Below are positions 32,605 to 40,166 of a DNA stretch of 64,000 bases, piece after piece (position 1 is the first letter of the stretch; every line of letters starts with the position of its first letter). This stretch comes from an uncultured Trichococcus sp. (lineage in GTDB: Bacteria > Bacillota > Bacilli > Lactobacillales > Aerococcaceae). Location of the stretch: NCBI RefSeq assembly GCF_963667775.1, contig NZ_OY764015.1:3151001-3215000 (forward strand). The letters run 5' to 3'. The notes under the pieces were generated by a model, which ran no database searches, was not told the origin of the DNA, and worked only from the letters and a program-made list of their open reading frames with translations. Made by a program: the position numbers and the translations under genes.

Positions 32605-33720
32605 TCAGACTTTGACTGTGACAGCAGCTTTAGCAAAGGCCTGACGCAAATCTGCGATCAGATCATCCGCGTCCTCGATTCCAGTCGAGATGCGCAGCAG
32701 ATCGTCCGTCAAACCATAGGATTCGCGGACTTCAACCGGAATGTCGGCATGAGTCTGGGTAGTCGGGTAGGTAATCAGGCTCTCGACGCCACCCAAGCTT
32801 TCGGCGAAAGTGAAGATCTTCAAGGCATCCAATACGGCAGGAATGTAAGCTTTGTTGTGGAGCGTGAAGCTGAGCATACCGCCTTTGCCCGGATAATAGA
32901 CCGATTCAATCAGATCTTCCGATTCCAGATAAGCAGCGATAGCCTGTGCATTGGCCTGATGTTGCTTCATGCGCAACGGTAACGTCTTCATCCCGCGGAC
33001 CAAGAGCCAACAGTCGAAGGCGTCCAAAGTGCCGCCTGCCGTATTCAGTTGGAAGGCCAACTGTTCGCCGAGCGCCTTGTCGTTCGTCACGACCGCACCC
33101 GCCAACAGATCGTTATGGCCACCGAGATACTTGGTGGCGCTGTGGACGACGATATCGGCGCCAAGGTCGAGCGGACGCTGCAAGAGAGGCGTGTAGAAGG
33201 TGTTGTCCACAATCACCAGAAAACCGTTTTTTTTTGCGATCTCAGCTACCGCTGCGATATCCGTTTCCTTCATCAGCGGGTTTGTCGGCGTTTCGATGTA
33301 GACAGCGGCTGTGTTCTCTTGAATCGCTGATGCGATAGCAGTAGGGTCATCGACATAAGTGAAGGAGTAGAAACCTTTTTTTTCCATATCCTGGAAATAG
33401 CGGAAGCTGCCGCCGTAAAGGTCCCTGGATGCGATGAAATGGCTGTTGGCCGGAAAAATGCTGAAGGCGAGCTGAATGGCGCTCATACCGGAGCTGGTAG
33501 CGAACCCTTGGACGCCATTCTCAAGCACCGCCAAACCTTCCTGAAGGATATCCCTGGTCGGATTGGCGGTCCGGGTATAGTCATAGCCGGTCGATTGGCC
33601 AAGGCCAGGATGTCCATAAGCTGTGGACAAATAAATCGGTGCACTGACGGCGCCGGTGAGCGGATCTTTTCTGTTGCCTAATTGCGCAAGATAACTCTGA
33701 ATGCTGATTGTATCCATCAT
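32605..33720 (-). CDS. metI: Cystathionine gamma-synthase / O-acetylhomoserine thiolyase, MetI type
   Basis: PLP enzyme of the trans-sulfuration family that joins an activated homoserine with cysteine or sulfide for methionine synthesis. 371 residues: SSGMSAIQ, DLYGGSFR, VDNTFYTPLLQRPLDLGAD, and the PLP Lys197 in HSATKYLGGHND. The short stretch before KGGMLSF matches Bacillus MetI. Two adjacent ATGs (33720, 33717) follow AAAGGGG; either start fits. Cystathionine beta- or gamma-lyase is a possible alternative in this family. Monocistronic, convergent with aroQ. Confidence 0.85.
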   Translation of the reverse strand: MMDTISIQSYLAQLGNRKDPLTGAVSAPIYLSTAYGHPGLGQSTGYDYTRTANPTRDILQEGLAVLENGVQGFATSSGMSAIQLAFSIFPANSHFIASRDLYGGSFRYFQDMEKKGFYSFTYVDDPTAIASAIQENTAAVYIETPTNPLMKETDIAAVAEIAKKNGFLVIVDNTFYTPLLQRPLDLGADIVVHSATKYLGGHNDLLAGAVVTNDKALGEQLAFQLNTAGGTLDAFDCWLLVRGMKTLPLRMKQHQANAQAIAAYLESEDLIESVYYPGKGGMLSFTLHNKAYIPAVLDALKIFTFAESLGGVESLITYPTTQTHADIPVEVRESYGLTDDLLRISTGIEDADDLIADLRQAFAKAAVTVKV

Positions 33721-33795
33721 CGATTCCCCTTTATCCGAAATGACATACATAAGTGTATTATCATCTTTTTATCATCATAATATAATGTTAATGCC

Positions 33796-33824
33796 ATGGT
33801 AGCATGAGGGGTTGAAGTGGTCAA
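33796..33824 (-). promoter_or_regulatory. Candidate metI promoter
   Basis: On the minus strand TTGACC, 17 bases, TACCAT, about 75 bases before the metI start. The -10 is weak. Confidence 0.4.
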
Positions 33825-33855
33825 TATTTTTATGTATTTTAAGTGAGTGAAGCTG

Positions 33856-33893
33856 AGAGAAATAATCGATCACGCTTGAATGGTTATTTCTCT
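33856..33893. repeat. Inverted repeat between divergent metI and hypothetical gene
   Basis: AGAGAAATAA (33856-33865) and TTATTTCTCT (33884-33893) are perfect inverse copies with an 18-base spacer. Could be an operator or leader hairpin. Confidence 0.5.
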
Positions 33894-33962
33894 GGGAGGA
33901 TGTTAAATTTCCAAATCTCGCGTATAATGGAAGTATAAGAATGATTGAAGGAGAGTGGAAGA

Positions 33963-34316
33963 ATGGTAACGTTCACAAAGGAACTCAAGCGTATCCCACG
34001 CGGCGATGTGCCGGATTTTGTGGCAGCTGCTATGCCCCAATTTTACGAAGCAATCGGCTGCTCGAATGATGTGGTCCTTTCCGTGCAAGCCAGCATGGCG
34101 CATTACTCGACCCCGAAAAAAAATGTCGCTGCCGAAGAATACGAAGCTTTTGAATTGACGCTCACAAAAAAAGGCGAGTTCGTTGCGGTGGAAGACATCG
34201 TGAAAGATCACACTATTATCGAAGCTTTCAAACCCTACAAAACATCCGGCAAAGGGGCCTATCCGTTTGTGCCGGCCGAGGTCATCGAGCAATTATATTT
34301 ATATTTGAAGAAATAA
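33963..34316 (+). CDS. Conserved-looking hypothetical protein, 117 residues
   Basis: I do not recognise the family. The protein starts MVTFTKELKRIPRGDVPDFV, is soluble with no membrane segment or signal, and ends in EVIEQLYLYLKK. It is of mixed charge with a segment KDHTIIEAFKPYKTSGKGAY. The ATG at 33963 has GGAG eight to eleven bases upstream; TATAAT at 33923-33928 may be the -10 of its promoter. It is monocistronic with a terminator after it, just upstream of the rplM promoter. Confidence 0.7.
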   Translation: MVTFTKELKRIPRGDVPDFVAAAMPQFYEAIGCSNDVVLSVQASMAHYSTPKKNVAAEEYEAFELTLTKKGEFVAVEDIVKDHTIIEAFKPYKTSGKGAYPFVPAEVIEQLYLYLKK

Positions 34317-34320
34317 TCGG

Positions 34321-34367
34321 AGAAGCCTTCACAATCGCAACGATGCGGTATGTGGAGACTTTTTTTG
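34321..34367 (+). terminator. Terminator after the 117-residue gene
   Basis: Imperfect stem AAGCCTTCACA / TGTGGAGACTT with an inner GCA/TGC pair and a run of seven T. Confidence 0.7.
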
Positions 34368-34400
34368 GGTGAAAAGGATAAATTATTTCTTTTGAATCGA

Positions 34401-34429
34401 TTGACAATCCTTTTGGAATGTCGTATCAT
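34401..34429 (+). promoter_or_regulatory. rplM-rpsI promoter
   Basis: TTGACA, 17 bases, TATCAT: near-consensus SigA promoter about 85 bases before rplM. Confidence 0.85.
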
Positions 34430-34513
34430 ATAAGACGGTATTGTTTGCCCCACGATGAGCCCCGGAAACTCAATTGGATCAAACAGACAGAGAAGAATAT
34501 GGAGGAAACAAAC
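34430..34513 (+). promoter_or_regulatory. Probable L13 leader RNA
   Basis: The 84-base leader contains GGTATTGTTTGCCCC and GAGCCCCGG, in the position and style of the L13 leader found before rplM in Firmicutes, where L13 is thought to repress its own operon. Assignment is by position and remembered motif; an Rfam covariance search would decide. Confidence 0.5.
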
Positions 34514-34957
34514 GTGCGTACAACATACATGGCTAAAGCAAGCGAAATGGACCGTAAATGGTTCGTAATCGACGCAACTGACATCCCATTGGGACGTTTA
34601 TCAACACAAGTTGCAACTATTTTACGCGGTAAAAACAAACCAACTTTCACACCACACGTAGATACTGGTGATTATGTGATTGTTATCAATGCAGACAAAG
34701 TTACATTAACAGGTAAAAAAGCATCTGACAAAATTTATTCCCGTCATTCAGGTTATCCAGGTGGGCTAAAACAAATTTCAGCTGGTGAATTACGTGCTAA
34801 GAATTCAAGAAAATTAGTTGAATTGTCTGTTAAAGGCATGCTTCCTAAAAACTCTTTAGGCGCTAAACAATTCACTAAGTTACACGTATACGGTGAAGCA
34901 GTTCACCCACACGAAGCTCAACAACCAGAAGTTTTAGACATCACTAACCTAATTTAA
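34514..34957 (+). CDS. rplM: 50S ribosomal protein L13
   Basis: Early-assembly 50S protein. The GTG at 34514, eight bases after GGAGG, gives [20 protein letters not shown] and 147 residues, the usual length; the longer frame from 34418 begins before the promoter's -10. Cotranscribed with rpsI 13 bases downstream. Confidence 0.97.
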   Translation: MRTTYMAKASEMDRKWFVIDATDIPLGRLSTQVATILRGKNKPTFTPHVDTGDYVIVINADKVTLTGKKASDKIYSRHSGYPGGLKQISAGELRAKNSRKLVELSVKGMLPKNSLGAKQFTKLHVYGEAVHPHEAQQPEVLDITNLI

Positions 34958-34970
34958 GGAGGGAAATTCA

Positions 34971-35363
34971 TTGGCACAAGCACAATATATCGCAACTGGT
35001 CGTCGTAAGAATTCGACTGCACGCGTACGTTTATTACCAGGAACAGGTAAAATCATTTTCAACAAAAAAGACATGGAAGAATACATCCCATTCGCTTACT
35101 TATATGAAGTAATCAAACAACCTTTAAACCTTACAGGTACTCTAGGTAGCTACGATATCTTCGTTAACGTAAACGGCGGCGGATTCACTGGACAAGCTGG
35201 AGCAGCTCGTCACGGTATCTCTCGTGCATTGCTAGAAGTAGATCCTGACTTCCGCGCACCATTAAAAGCAGCTGGTCTGTTAACACGTGACCCACGTATG
35301 GTTGAACGTAAGAAACCAGGTTTGAAAAAAGCTCGTAAAGCTTCACAATTCTCAAAACGTTAA
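34971..35363 (+). CDS. rpsI: 30S ribosomal protein S9
   Basis: 30S head protein whose C-terminal Lys-Arg tail reaches the P-site tRNA. 130 residues ending [20 protein letters not shown] at the start. TTG start eight bases after GGAGGG. The 3' UTR of about 150 bases before the terminator has no gene. Confidence 0.98.
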   Translation: MAQAQYIATGRRKNSTARVRLLPGTGKIIFNKKDMEEYIPFAYLYEVIKQPLNLTGTLGSYDIFVNVNGGGFTGQAGAARHGISRALLEVDPDFRAPLKAAGLLTRDPRMVERKKPGLKKARKASQFSKR

Positions 35364-35515
35364 TTGCTGGAGCCGTTGCGAATTCATTCGCTTACGGATA
35401 CAGTATGGGACGGAGATTTCGAAAGAAATCGAGTACCATTCAATTACACTATTTCAAATGTTTTTTGCTTCAAGTTGGTTCAAACGACCAATTTGACAAA
35501 TCAATCAACAGCCTT

Positions 35516-35547
35516 AAAGCATCGGCATCTTGCTGATGCTTTTTTTA
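35516..35547 (+). terminator. rpsI terminator
   Basis: AAAGCATC / GATGCTTT stem with a seven-T run. Confidence 0.85.
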
Positions 35548-35608
35548 TGGCATCAATTCAATAAAATTAAAGTATGGAGTGTTCCATTATCAAAGGCGGT
35601 GGAAATCA

Positions 35609-35737
35609 GTGAATCCAAAAGAAAAAATGTTAGAGATAATCAAGAATAAGCAAGGCGGCGGAAAATCCAAACAAACCGACACGCCGAAAAATGACATCAA
35701 GAACATGCGAAAAGGGCCAAAGATTTTTAATAAGTAG
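35609..35737 (+). CDS. Small basic protein, 42 residues
   Basis: Short gene starting at a GTG with GGCGGTGG seven to fourteen bases upstream. The product begins MNPKEKMLEIIKNKQGGGK and ends IKNMRKGPKIFNK: highly basic, Gly-rich in the middle, no cysteine or membrane segment. I recall similar small proteins in Lactobacillales, but no function is known to me. It stands alone between two terminators, which supports it being expressed. Confidence 0.65.
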   Translation: MNPKEKMLEIIKNKQGGGKSKQTDTPKNDIKNMRKGPKIFNK

Positions 35738-35756
35738 GCTGTTTGTTAATACCGTT

Positions 35757-35791
35757 AAGATCCCATTCGAATAATGTGGTCTTTTTTTTTT
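35757..35791 (+). terminator. Terminator after the 42-residue gene
   Basis: AAGATCCCAT / ATGTGGTCTT (two mismatches) with TCGAATA loop, then ten T. Related in sequence to the terminators at 38255, 41879 and 45746. Confidence 0.75.
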
Positions 35792-35851
35792 GGAAGCAGA
35801 ATTATATGTACGGTTATTTGAAGATCTTACACTATTTCGGATGCTTTATGT

Positions 35852-35880
35852 TTGCGCCTTACGAACTGTAAGCATATAGT
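35852..35880 (+). promoter_or_regulatory. Promoter of the amidase gene with dyad in the spacer
   Basis: TTGCGC, 17 bases, TATAGT. The spacer contains CTTAC / GTAAG (35858-35872), a possible operator placed between the two boxes. Confidence 0.6.
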
Positions 35881-35936
35881 AAAGGAAACGATACAAAAAC
35901 AGCATATATTCTGCAAATGACTGGGGGAATTTTCTC

Positions 35937-36911
35937 ATGTGTACGGCAGTGACTTATGCAGGGATGGATTTTTATTTCGGCAGGAATCTGGACTTAGATG
36001 TTTCATTCAATGAGCAGGTAACGATCACTCCACGGCAATTTGAGTTGCGGTTCAGGGATGAAGAAGCATTCAAGACTCATTGGGCGATGATCGGGATGGC
36101 TGCGGTAGTCGATGATTATCCGCTGTATTATGATGCAATGAACGAAAAAGGACTATGCATGGCGGGACTGAATTTTCCTGGGAATGCCTGTTATTTGTCC
36201 AGAAAAGAAGGAATGAAAAATATTGCGCCTTTTGAATTCATTCCCTTTATTCTTGGCAGCTGCAGCAGTGTGGAAGAAGCTGTGGATGTACTGAAAAGTA
36301 CGATTCTGACTAACAGTGCATTCAATGATTTTCTGCCTCTGGCGCCGCTGCATTGGATCATCTCAGATCAGAAGCGCTCCATTGTGGTTGAGCCTATGTC
36401 CCATGGATTGAAAGTATTTGATAATCCAGTGGGTGTACTGACGAATAATCCAACGTTTGATTTTCATTTGACGAATCTGAATAATTACCTGAATCTTACT
36501 TCATCCCCTCCAACCAATCGATTCTCCGGAAAAGTGGATTTGTCGGCATCCAGCATCGGTATGGGCAGTATCGGCTTGCCAGGCGATCTTTCTTCTCCAT
36601 CGCGATTTGTGCGTGCTGCTTTTACGAAAGCGAATGCGACGGAAGAAACAGATGAAGGCTCAGAGGTGGCTCAATTTTTCCATATTTTGGATGCTGTGGC
36701 CTTTACAAAAGGGTGTGCCGTCAACGAAGATGGCAGAGAAGAACTAACGATCTATTCGGCATGCATGAATACGCAAAAAGGCATTTATTATTACAAAACT
36801 TACAGTAACAATCAAATCAGTGCAGTCTATTTGAATCGTGCAGATTTGGACGGAAGTAAGCTTGAAACTTTTGAATTGATTACTTCCCAGCAAATCCGAG
36901 ACATCAATTAA
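35937..36911 (+). CDS. Choloylglycine hydrolase family amidase (bile-salt-hydrolase / penicillin V acylase like)
   Basis: Ntn-hydrolase that cleaves amide bonds of conjugated bile acids, penicillin V or acyl-homoserine lactones. 324 residues. The catalytic set of bile salt hydrolases is in place: nucleophile Cys2 (exposed after Met removal), Arg16, Asp19, Asn79 in AGLNFPG, Asn170 in LTNNPTF, and Arg223 in SRFVR. No signal peptide, so cytosolic. GGGGG precedes the ATG. Monocistronic with its own promoter and terminator. Family membership is sure; the true substrate cannot be told from sequence. Confidence 0.88.
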   Translation: MCTAVTYAGMDFYFGRNLDLDVSFNEQVTITPRQFELRFRDEEAFKTHWAMIGMAAVVDDYPLYYDAMNEKGLCMAGLNFPGNACYLSRKEGMKNIAPFEFIPFILGSCSSVEEAVDVLKSTILTNSAFNDFLPLAPLHWIISDQKRSIVVEPMSHGLKVFDNPVGVLTNNPTFDFHLTNLNNYLNLTSSPPTNRFSGKVDLSASSIGMGSIGLPGDLSSPSRFVRAAFTKANATEETDEGSEVAQFFHILDAVAFTKGCAVNEDGREELTIYSACMNTQKGIYYYKTYSNNQISAVYLNRADLDGSKLETFELITSQQIRDIN

Positions 36912-36969
36912 TAGGTGTAATTGTGCAAGCGCCTAGAACTTGAATGATCAGTCCATCTATTTTCATTGC

Positions 36970-36998
36970 AAGGCCTTGTCCCAAAGACGAGGCTCTTT
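36970..36998 (+). terminator. Terminator after the amidase gene
   Basis: GCCTTGTC / GACGAGGC with CCAAA loop and five T. Confidence 0.75.
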
Positions 36999-37028
36999 TT
37001 AGATAGGGGGTAATTTTAAGCAAGTTAC

Positions 37029-37057
37029 TTTACAAAAGTTAGTTTCTAAGCTATGGT
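37029..37057 (+). promoter_or_regulatory. Promoter of the marR-nitroreductase operon
   Basis: TTTACA, 17 bases, TATGGT, ending where the palindromic operator begins. Confidence 0.5.
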
Positions 37058-37083
37058 TGACTTGTCAATAGTTGATGAGTCAA
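37057..37083. promoter_or_regulatory. Probable MarR operator, two palindromes
   Basis: TTGACTTGTCAA and TTGATGAGTCAA, each a TTGA..TCAA dyad, three bases apart. The pair covers the expected transcription start. MarR proteins usually bind such dyads near their own promoter. Confidence 0.6.
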
Positions 37084-37127
37084 TCGTTAGGTGTTTGATG
37101 AAATCCGCATAATCGAGGTGAATGTTT

Positions 37128-37541
37128 ATGAACTTGAGAGAAATCAGCAGGTTGCTTTATCAGATAAAACTCACAAATCAGGAAATCAATACGCTGTTCG
37201 AAAAAGAAACAGGTTTCAGCTTGACGCGCTATGAGATGCTGATGTTCCTGAAAGACAAGGGGACGTGTTCCCAAAATCAGATTCAGACAGAACTGAAGAT
37301 AGACAGCGCGGCAATCACGCGCCATCTGAAAATATTGGAGCAAAAGGGCTATGTCATCCGGGAACGGAATGCTGAGAACAACCGAGAGGTCTTTGTTCAA
37401 TTATCCGACAGGGCAATCCAAGATTTGGAGGCGTGCGGAAAAGAACATGATCAGGGGAAATATTCCTTATCACTGTCATTAAGCGACGAGGAAGCAGAGC
37501 AATTATCCATTTTGCTGAATAAACTATACTTACAAAGTTAA
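37128..37541 (+). CDS. MarR family transcriptional regulator
   Basis: Winged-helix repressor, probably responding to a small aromatic or oxidant. 137 residues: dimerisation helices at both ends, recognition helix region DSAAITRHLKILEQKGYVIR, and wing RNAENNREVFVQL. The ATG at 37128 has GAGGTG seven bases upstream, better than the ATG two codons earlier. It is followed after 19 bases by a nitroreductase and preceded by a double palindrome, so it likely represses itself and the reductase. Confidence 0.88.
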   Translation: MNLREISRLLYQIKLTNQEINTLFEKETGFSLTRYEMLMFLKDKGTCSQNQIQTELKIDSAAITRHLKILEQKGYVIRERNAENNREVFVQLSDRAIQDLEACGKEHDQGKYSLSLSLSDEEAEQLSILLNKLYLQS

Positions 37542-37560
37542 AAAGGAAGAGGCTATAAAA

Positions 37561-38199
37561 ATGACCAATAAATTTATCAACAACAATTTTTCGGATATCG
37601 CATTCGGAAGAAAATCGATCCGTCTTTATGATGAAAATTTTAAAATCAGTCAGGAAGAAATGCTGGAAATGATCCAGGAAGCCACAACCACACCATCATC
37701 CGTAAACATGCAACCTTGGCGTTTTGTGGTTGTTGAGAGCGAGGAAGCAAAAGCCAAATTAAAACCGCTGATCCGTTTCAACACAAGACAAAATGATACT
37801 TCGTCAGCGATGGTGCTGATATTCGGTGATATGCAATGCTATGAACATGGGGAAGAAATCTACAACGCAGCCGTCGAACAAGGCAAAATGTCCGCCGAAG
37901 TCCGAGACCAACAATTAGCTGCAATCATTCCTTACTACAAGAACTTTTCTAAAGAGCAGATGAATGATGTTGTCAAAATCGATTCGAGTTTGGCAGCGAT
38001 GCAGTTCATGCTGGTTGCCCGCGCCCGTGGCTATGATACCAACCCTATCGGCGGCTTTGAAGCAGATCAGTTGGCGGATGCGTTCGATCTCGACAAGGAA
38101 CGGTATGTGCCGGTTATGATCTTGTCAATCGGTAAAGCAATGGAAGAAGGCTATGAATCCGTGCGGTTTGCGCCAGAGAAAATCACTAGCTTTAAGTAA
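37561..38199 (+). CDS. Nitroreductase family protein
   Basis: FMN-dependent NAD(P)H oxidoreductase of the nitro/quinone reductase fold. 212 residues: FGRKSIRLYDE near the start (FMN phosphate contact), ATTTPSSVNMQPWRFVVVES (about 41-60), and GYDTNPIGGFEADQL in the C-terminal half. Cytosolic. AAGGAAG precedes the ATG. Second gene of the marR operon; such pairs typically respond to quinones, nitroaromatics or reactive electrophiles. Substrate not determinable. Confidence 0.88.
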   Translation: MTNKFINNNFSDIAFGRKSIRLYDENFKISQEEMLEMIQEATTTPSSVNMQPWRFVVVESEEAKAKLKPLIRFNTRQNDTSSAMVLIFGDMQCYEHGEEIYNAAVEQGKMSAEVRDQQLAAIIPYYKNFSKEQMNDVVKIDSSLAAMQFMLVARARGYDTNPIGGFEADQLADAFDLDKERYVPVMILSIGKAMEEGYESVRFAPEKITSFK

Positions 38200-38254
38200 G
38201 GGAAATGATAAAGCTTCATAAAATTCAAAATGTCATCACTTCTTATATTACAAT

Positions 38255-38284
38255 TTAGAGATCCCGTTTGGGGTCTTTTTTTTT
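38255..38284 (+). terminator. Terminator after the nitroreductase gene
   Basis: AGATCCC / GGGGTCT around GTTT with nine T. Shares ACAATTT(A/G)GAGAT with the element at 41879. Confidence 0.8.
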
Positions 38285-38357
38285 GACTCGTAGTGGGTGT
38301 TCCTCATGAAGTTGAATCAGGAAAAAGTCGGATGAAGATATTTTTACTGAAAAAGGC

Positions 38358-38386
38358 TTGACACAAAATTATAAACAAGCGATAAT
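38358..38386 (+). promoter_or_regulatory. TRAP operon promoter
   Basis: TTGACA, 17 bases, GATAAT, about 225 bases before the dctP start. Confidence 0.8.
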
Positions 38387-38389
38387 ACT

Positions 38390-38424
38390 TACGGATTCAA
38401 AACCGTATATCATAATGTGATATA
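38390..38424. promoter_or_regulatory. Two dyads downstream of the TRAP promoter
   Basis: TACGG / CCGTA (38390-38407) overlaps TATATCA / TGATATA (38406-38424, 5-base spacer). They lie right at the transcription start, so are likely operators for an unlinked regulator. A weak cre-like TGAAAACGATTCCT (12 of 14 positions) lies at 38540. Confidence 0.5.
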
Positions 38425-38610
38425 AAAATCCGCTATGAGATAAACGTGGAAGGGGATAATTAAAGGTAAAATTGGAACCACGATTTGTATGATAGGCATA
38501 GCCATGAAAAATTGTTAGCGATTATTCAAATGATGAAATTGAAAACGATTCCTACCGATCGGCTGTGTTTAGGAAAAATAAAGAAAAGAATGACAGGAGA
38601 TGCAGATTAC

Positions 38611-39663
38611 ATGAGGGAAAGAAGATTAGGCATGGTTTCGTTAGCAATGGTAACACTTACCTCCTTATTGTTAGGAGGCTGTTCTTCAAGCAGCGAAGAG
38701 GAGACGGCTGTAGATGGGGATGTACGCATCGTCCGGGTTGCACATAATCAATCCGCTACACATCCTACAAATATTGGGTTGCTGGCATTTGAAGAGTACA
38801 TCGAAGAAAAGATGGGGGATAAATACGATGTTCAAATTTATCCGAATGAATTGTTAGGATCGCAAGTCAATACGGTGGAACTTACCCAAACCGGTGCGGT
38901 TGATTTCAGTGTTGCGAGTAATGCCATTTTGGAAAGCTTTGATAATATTTATTCAATCTTTAACTTGCCATACTTATTCGAGTCCCCGGAGCAATACCAT
39001 GCGGTCATGGATAACAGCGCTATCATCGAACCTATTTTTACTTCCACTGCAAAATCCGGATTCGAAGCGGTAACCTGGCTTGATGCTGGGACGAGAAGTT
39101 TCTACACAGTGGACAAACCGATTGAAACACCCGATGATTTGAAAGGGCTTAAAATCCGTGTGCAACAGTCTGCCACTAATGTCCGGATGATGCAATTGCT
39201 TGGCGGATCAGCGGCTCCAATGGGATTCGGAGAGGTTTATACGGCTCTTCAATCAAATGTCATTGATGGTGCAGAGAATAACGAATTGGCTCTAACCAAC
39301 AACCTTCATGGCGAAGTGGCCAAGTATTACTCTTACAACATGCACCAAATGGTTCCTGACATTGTCATCGGCAACCTGAAGTTCTTGGATGGTTTGAGTA
39401 AGGATGATCGTGAAATATTTAACGAAGGATTTGCTGTGTTGAGCAAAGTGGAAAGAGAAAGCTGGAGCGCAGCAGTAGAAGATGCCAAAGCAAAAGCTAC
39501 CGAAATGGGCGTGCAGTTCACCTATCCGGACATAGAACCTTTCAAAGAAAAAGTTCTTCCTTTACATGAAGAAGTGTTGACGTCAAATCCGAAATTGAGA
39601 CCAATTTATGAAGCGATTCAGCAAGTTGAATATGAAGCTGCTGACAGCAGTAAGGAGGAATAG
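38611..39663 (+). CDS. TRAP transporter solute-binding lipoprotein, DctP family
   Basis: Extracytoplasmic substrate-binding protein of a sodium-driven TRAP transporter for an organic acid. The ATG at 38611 follows AGGAG and gives 350 residues; signal peptide 1-23 ends in lipobox LLGGC with lipid-bearing Cys24, as expected for a Gram-positive. Core motifs: KGLKIRVQQS with the substrate-carboxylate Arg, and GEVYTALQSNVIDGAEN. Other in-frame starts up to 38485 would disrupt the signal peptide. Ligand could be a C4-dicarboxylate, sialic acid or hexuronate; cannot be told. Confidence 0.9.
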   Translation: MRERRLGMVSLAMVTLTSLLLGGCSSSSEEETAVDGDVRIVRVAHNQSATHPTNIGLLAFEEYIEEKMGDKYDVQIYPNELLGSQVNTVELTQTGAVDFSVASNAILESFDNIYSIFNLPYLFESPEQYHAVMDNSAIIEPIFTSTAKSGFEAVTWLDAGTRSFYTVDKPIETPDDLKGLKIRVQQSATNVRMMQLLGGSAAPMGFGEVYTALQSNVIDGAENNELALTNNLHGEVAKYYSYNMHQMVPDIVIGNLKFLDGLSKDDREIFNEGFAVLSKVERESWSAAVEDAKAKATEMGVQFTYPDIEPFKEKVLPLHEEVLTSNPKLRPIYEAIQQVEYEAADSSKEE

Positions 39664-39665
39664 TT

Positions 39666-40148
39666 ATGACGAAGTTAAGAAAAATAATGGACAGCATTTT
39701 AAAGACAGTCAGCGTTTTCCTGTTTGCCTTTATGACGGTTACCGGAACCTATCAAGTTCTTTCCCGGTATCTTTTTGGAAAACCGAGCACTATATCAGAA
39801 GGCCTGTTATCCTATTCTTTTGCCTGGATGGCACTATTGGCAGCCGCCTATGTTTTCGGGAAAAAAGAACACATGCGGATGAGCTTTGTGACGGATAAAT
39901 TTTCTGATGACAATCAGCTTAAAATTTCACTGATTGGCGAATTGATAACCTTTGTCTTTGCGGTTGGGGCTTTGATTTACGGCGGAATAGCCATCGTACA
40001 ATTGGGGATGGGGCAACAGTCGCCTTCTCTGGGGATCCAGATGGGTTGGATTTATATGATTATCCCCGTAACCGGCATCATCACTGCCATTTACAATGTC
40101 ATGAACATCGCAGATTTAACTCAAAAAATCAAAACAGCAGGAAAATAG
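39666..40148 (+). CDS. TRAP transporter small permease, DctQ family
   Basis: Four-helix membrane subunit that pairs with the large DctM permease. 160 residues; LSRYLFGKPSTISEGLLSYS contains the family's Arg-Tyr-Phe pattern, and the fourth helix follows GIQMGWIYMIIPV. AAGGAGG overlaps the end of dctP; two bases separate the genes, so expression is coupled. Confidence 0.88.
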   Translation: MTKLRKIMDSILKTVSVFLFAFMTVTGTYQVLSRYLFGKPSTISEGLLSYSFAWMALLAAAYVFGKKEHMRMSFVTDKFSDDNQLKISLIGELITFVFAVGALIYGGIAIVQLGMGQQSPSLGIQMGWIYMIIPVTGIITAIYNVMNIADLTQKIKTAGK

Positions 40149-40166
40149 GGGAAAAGGAGGGTCAAC

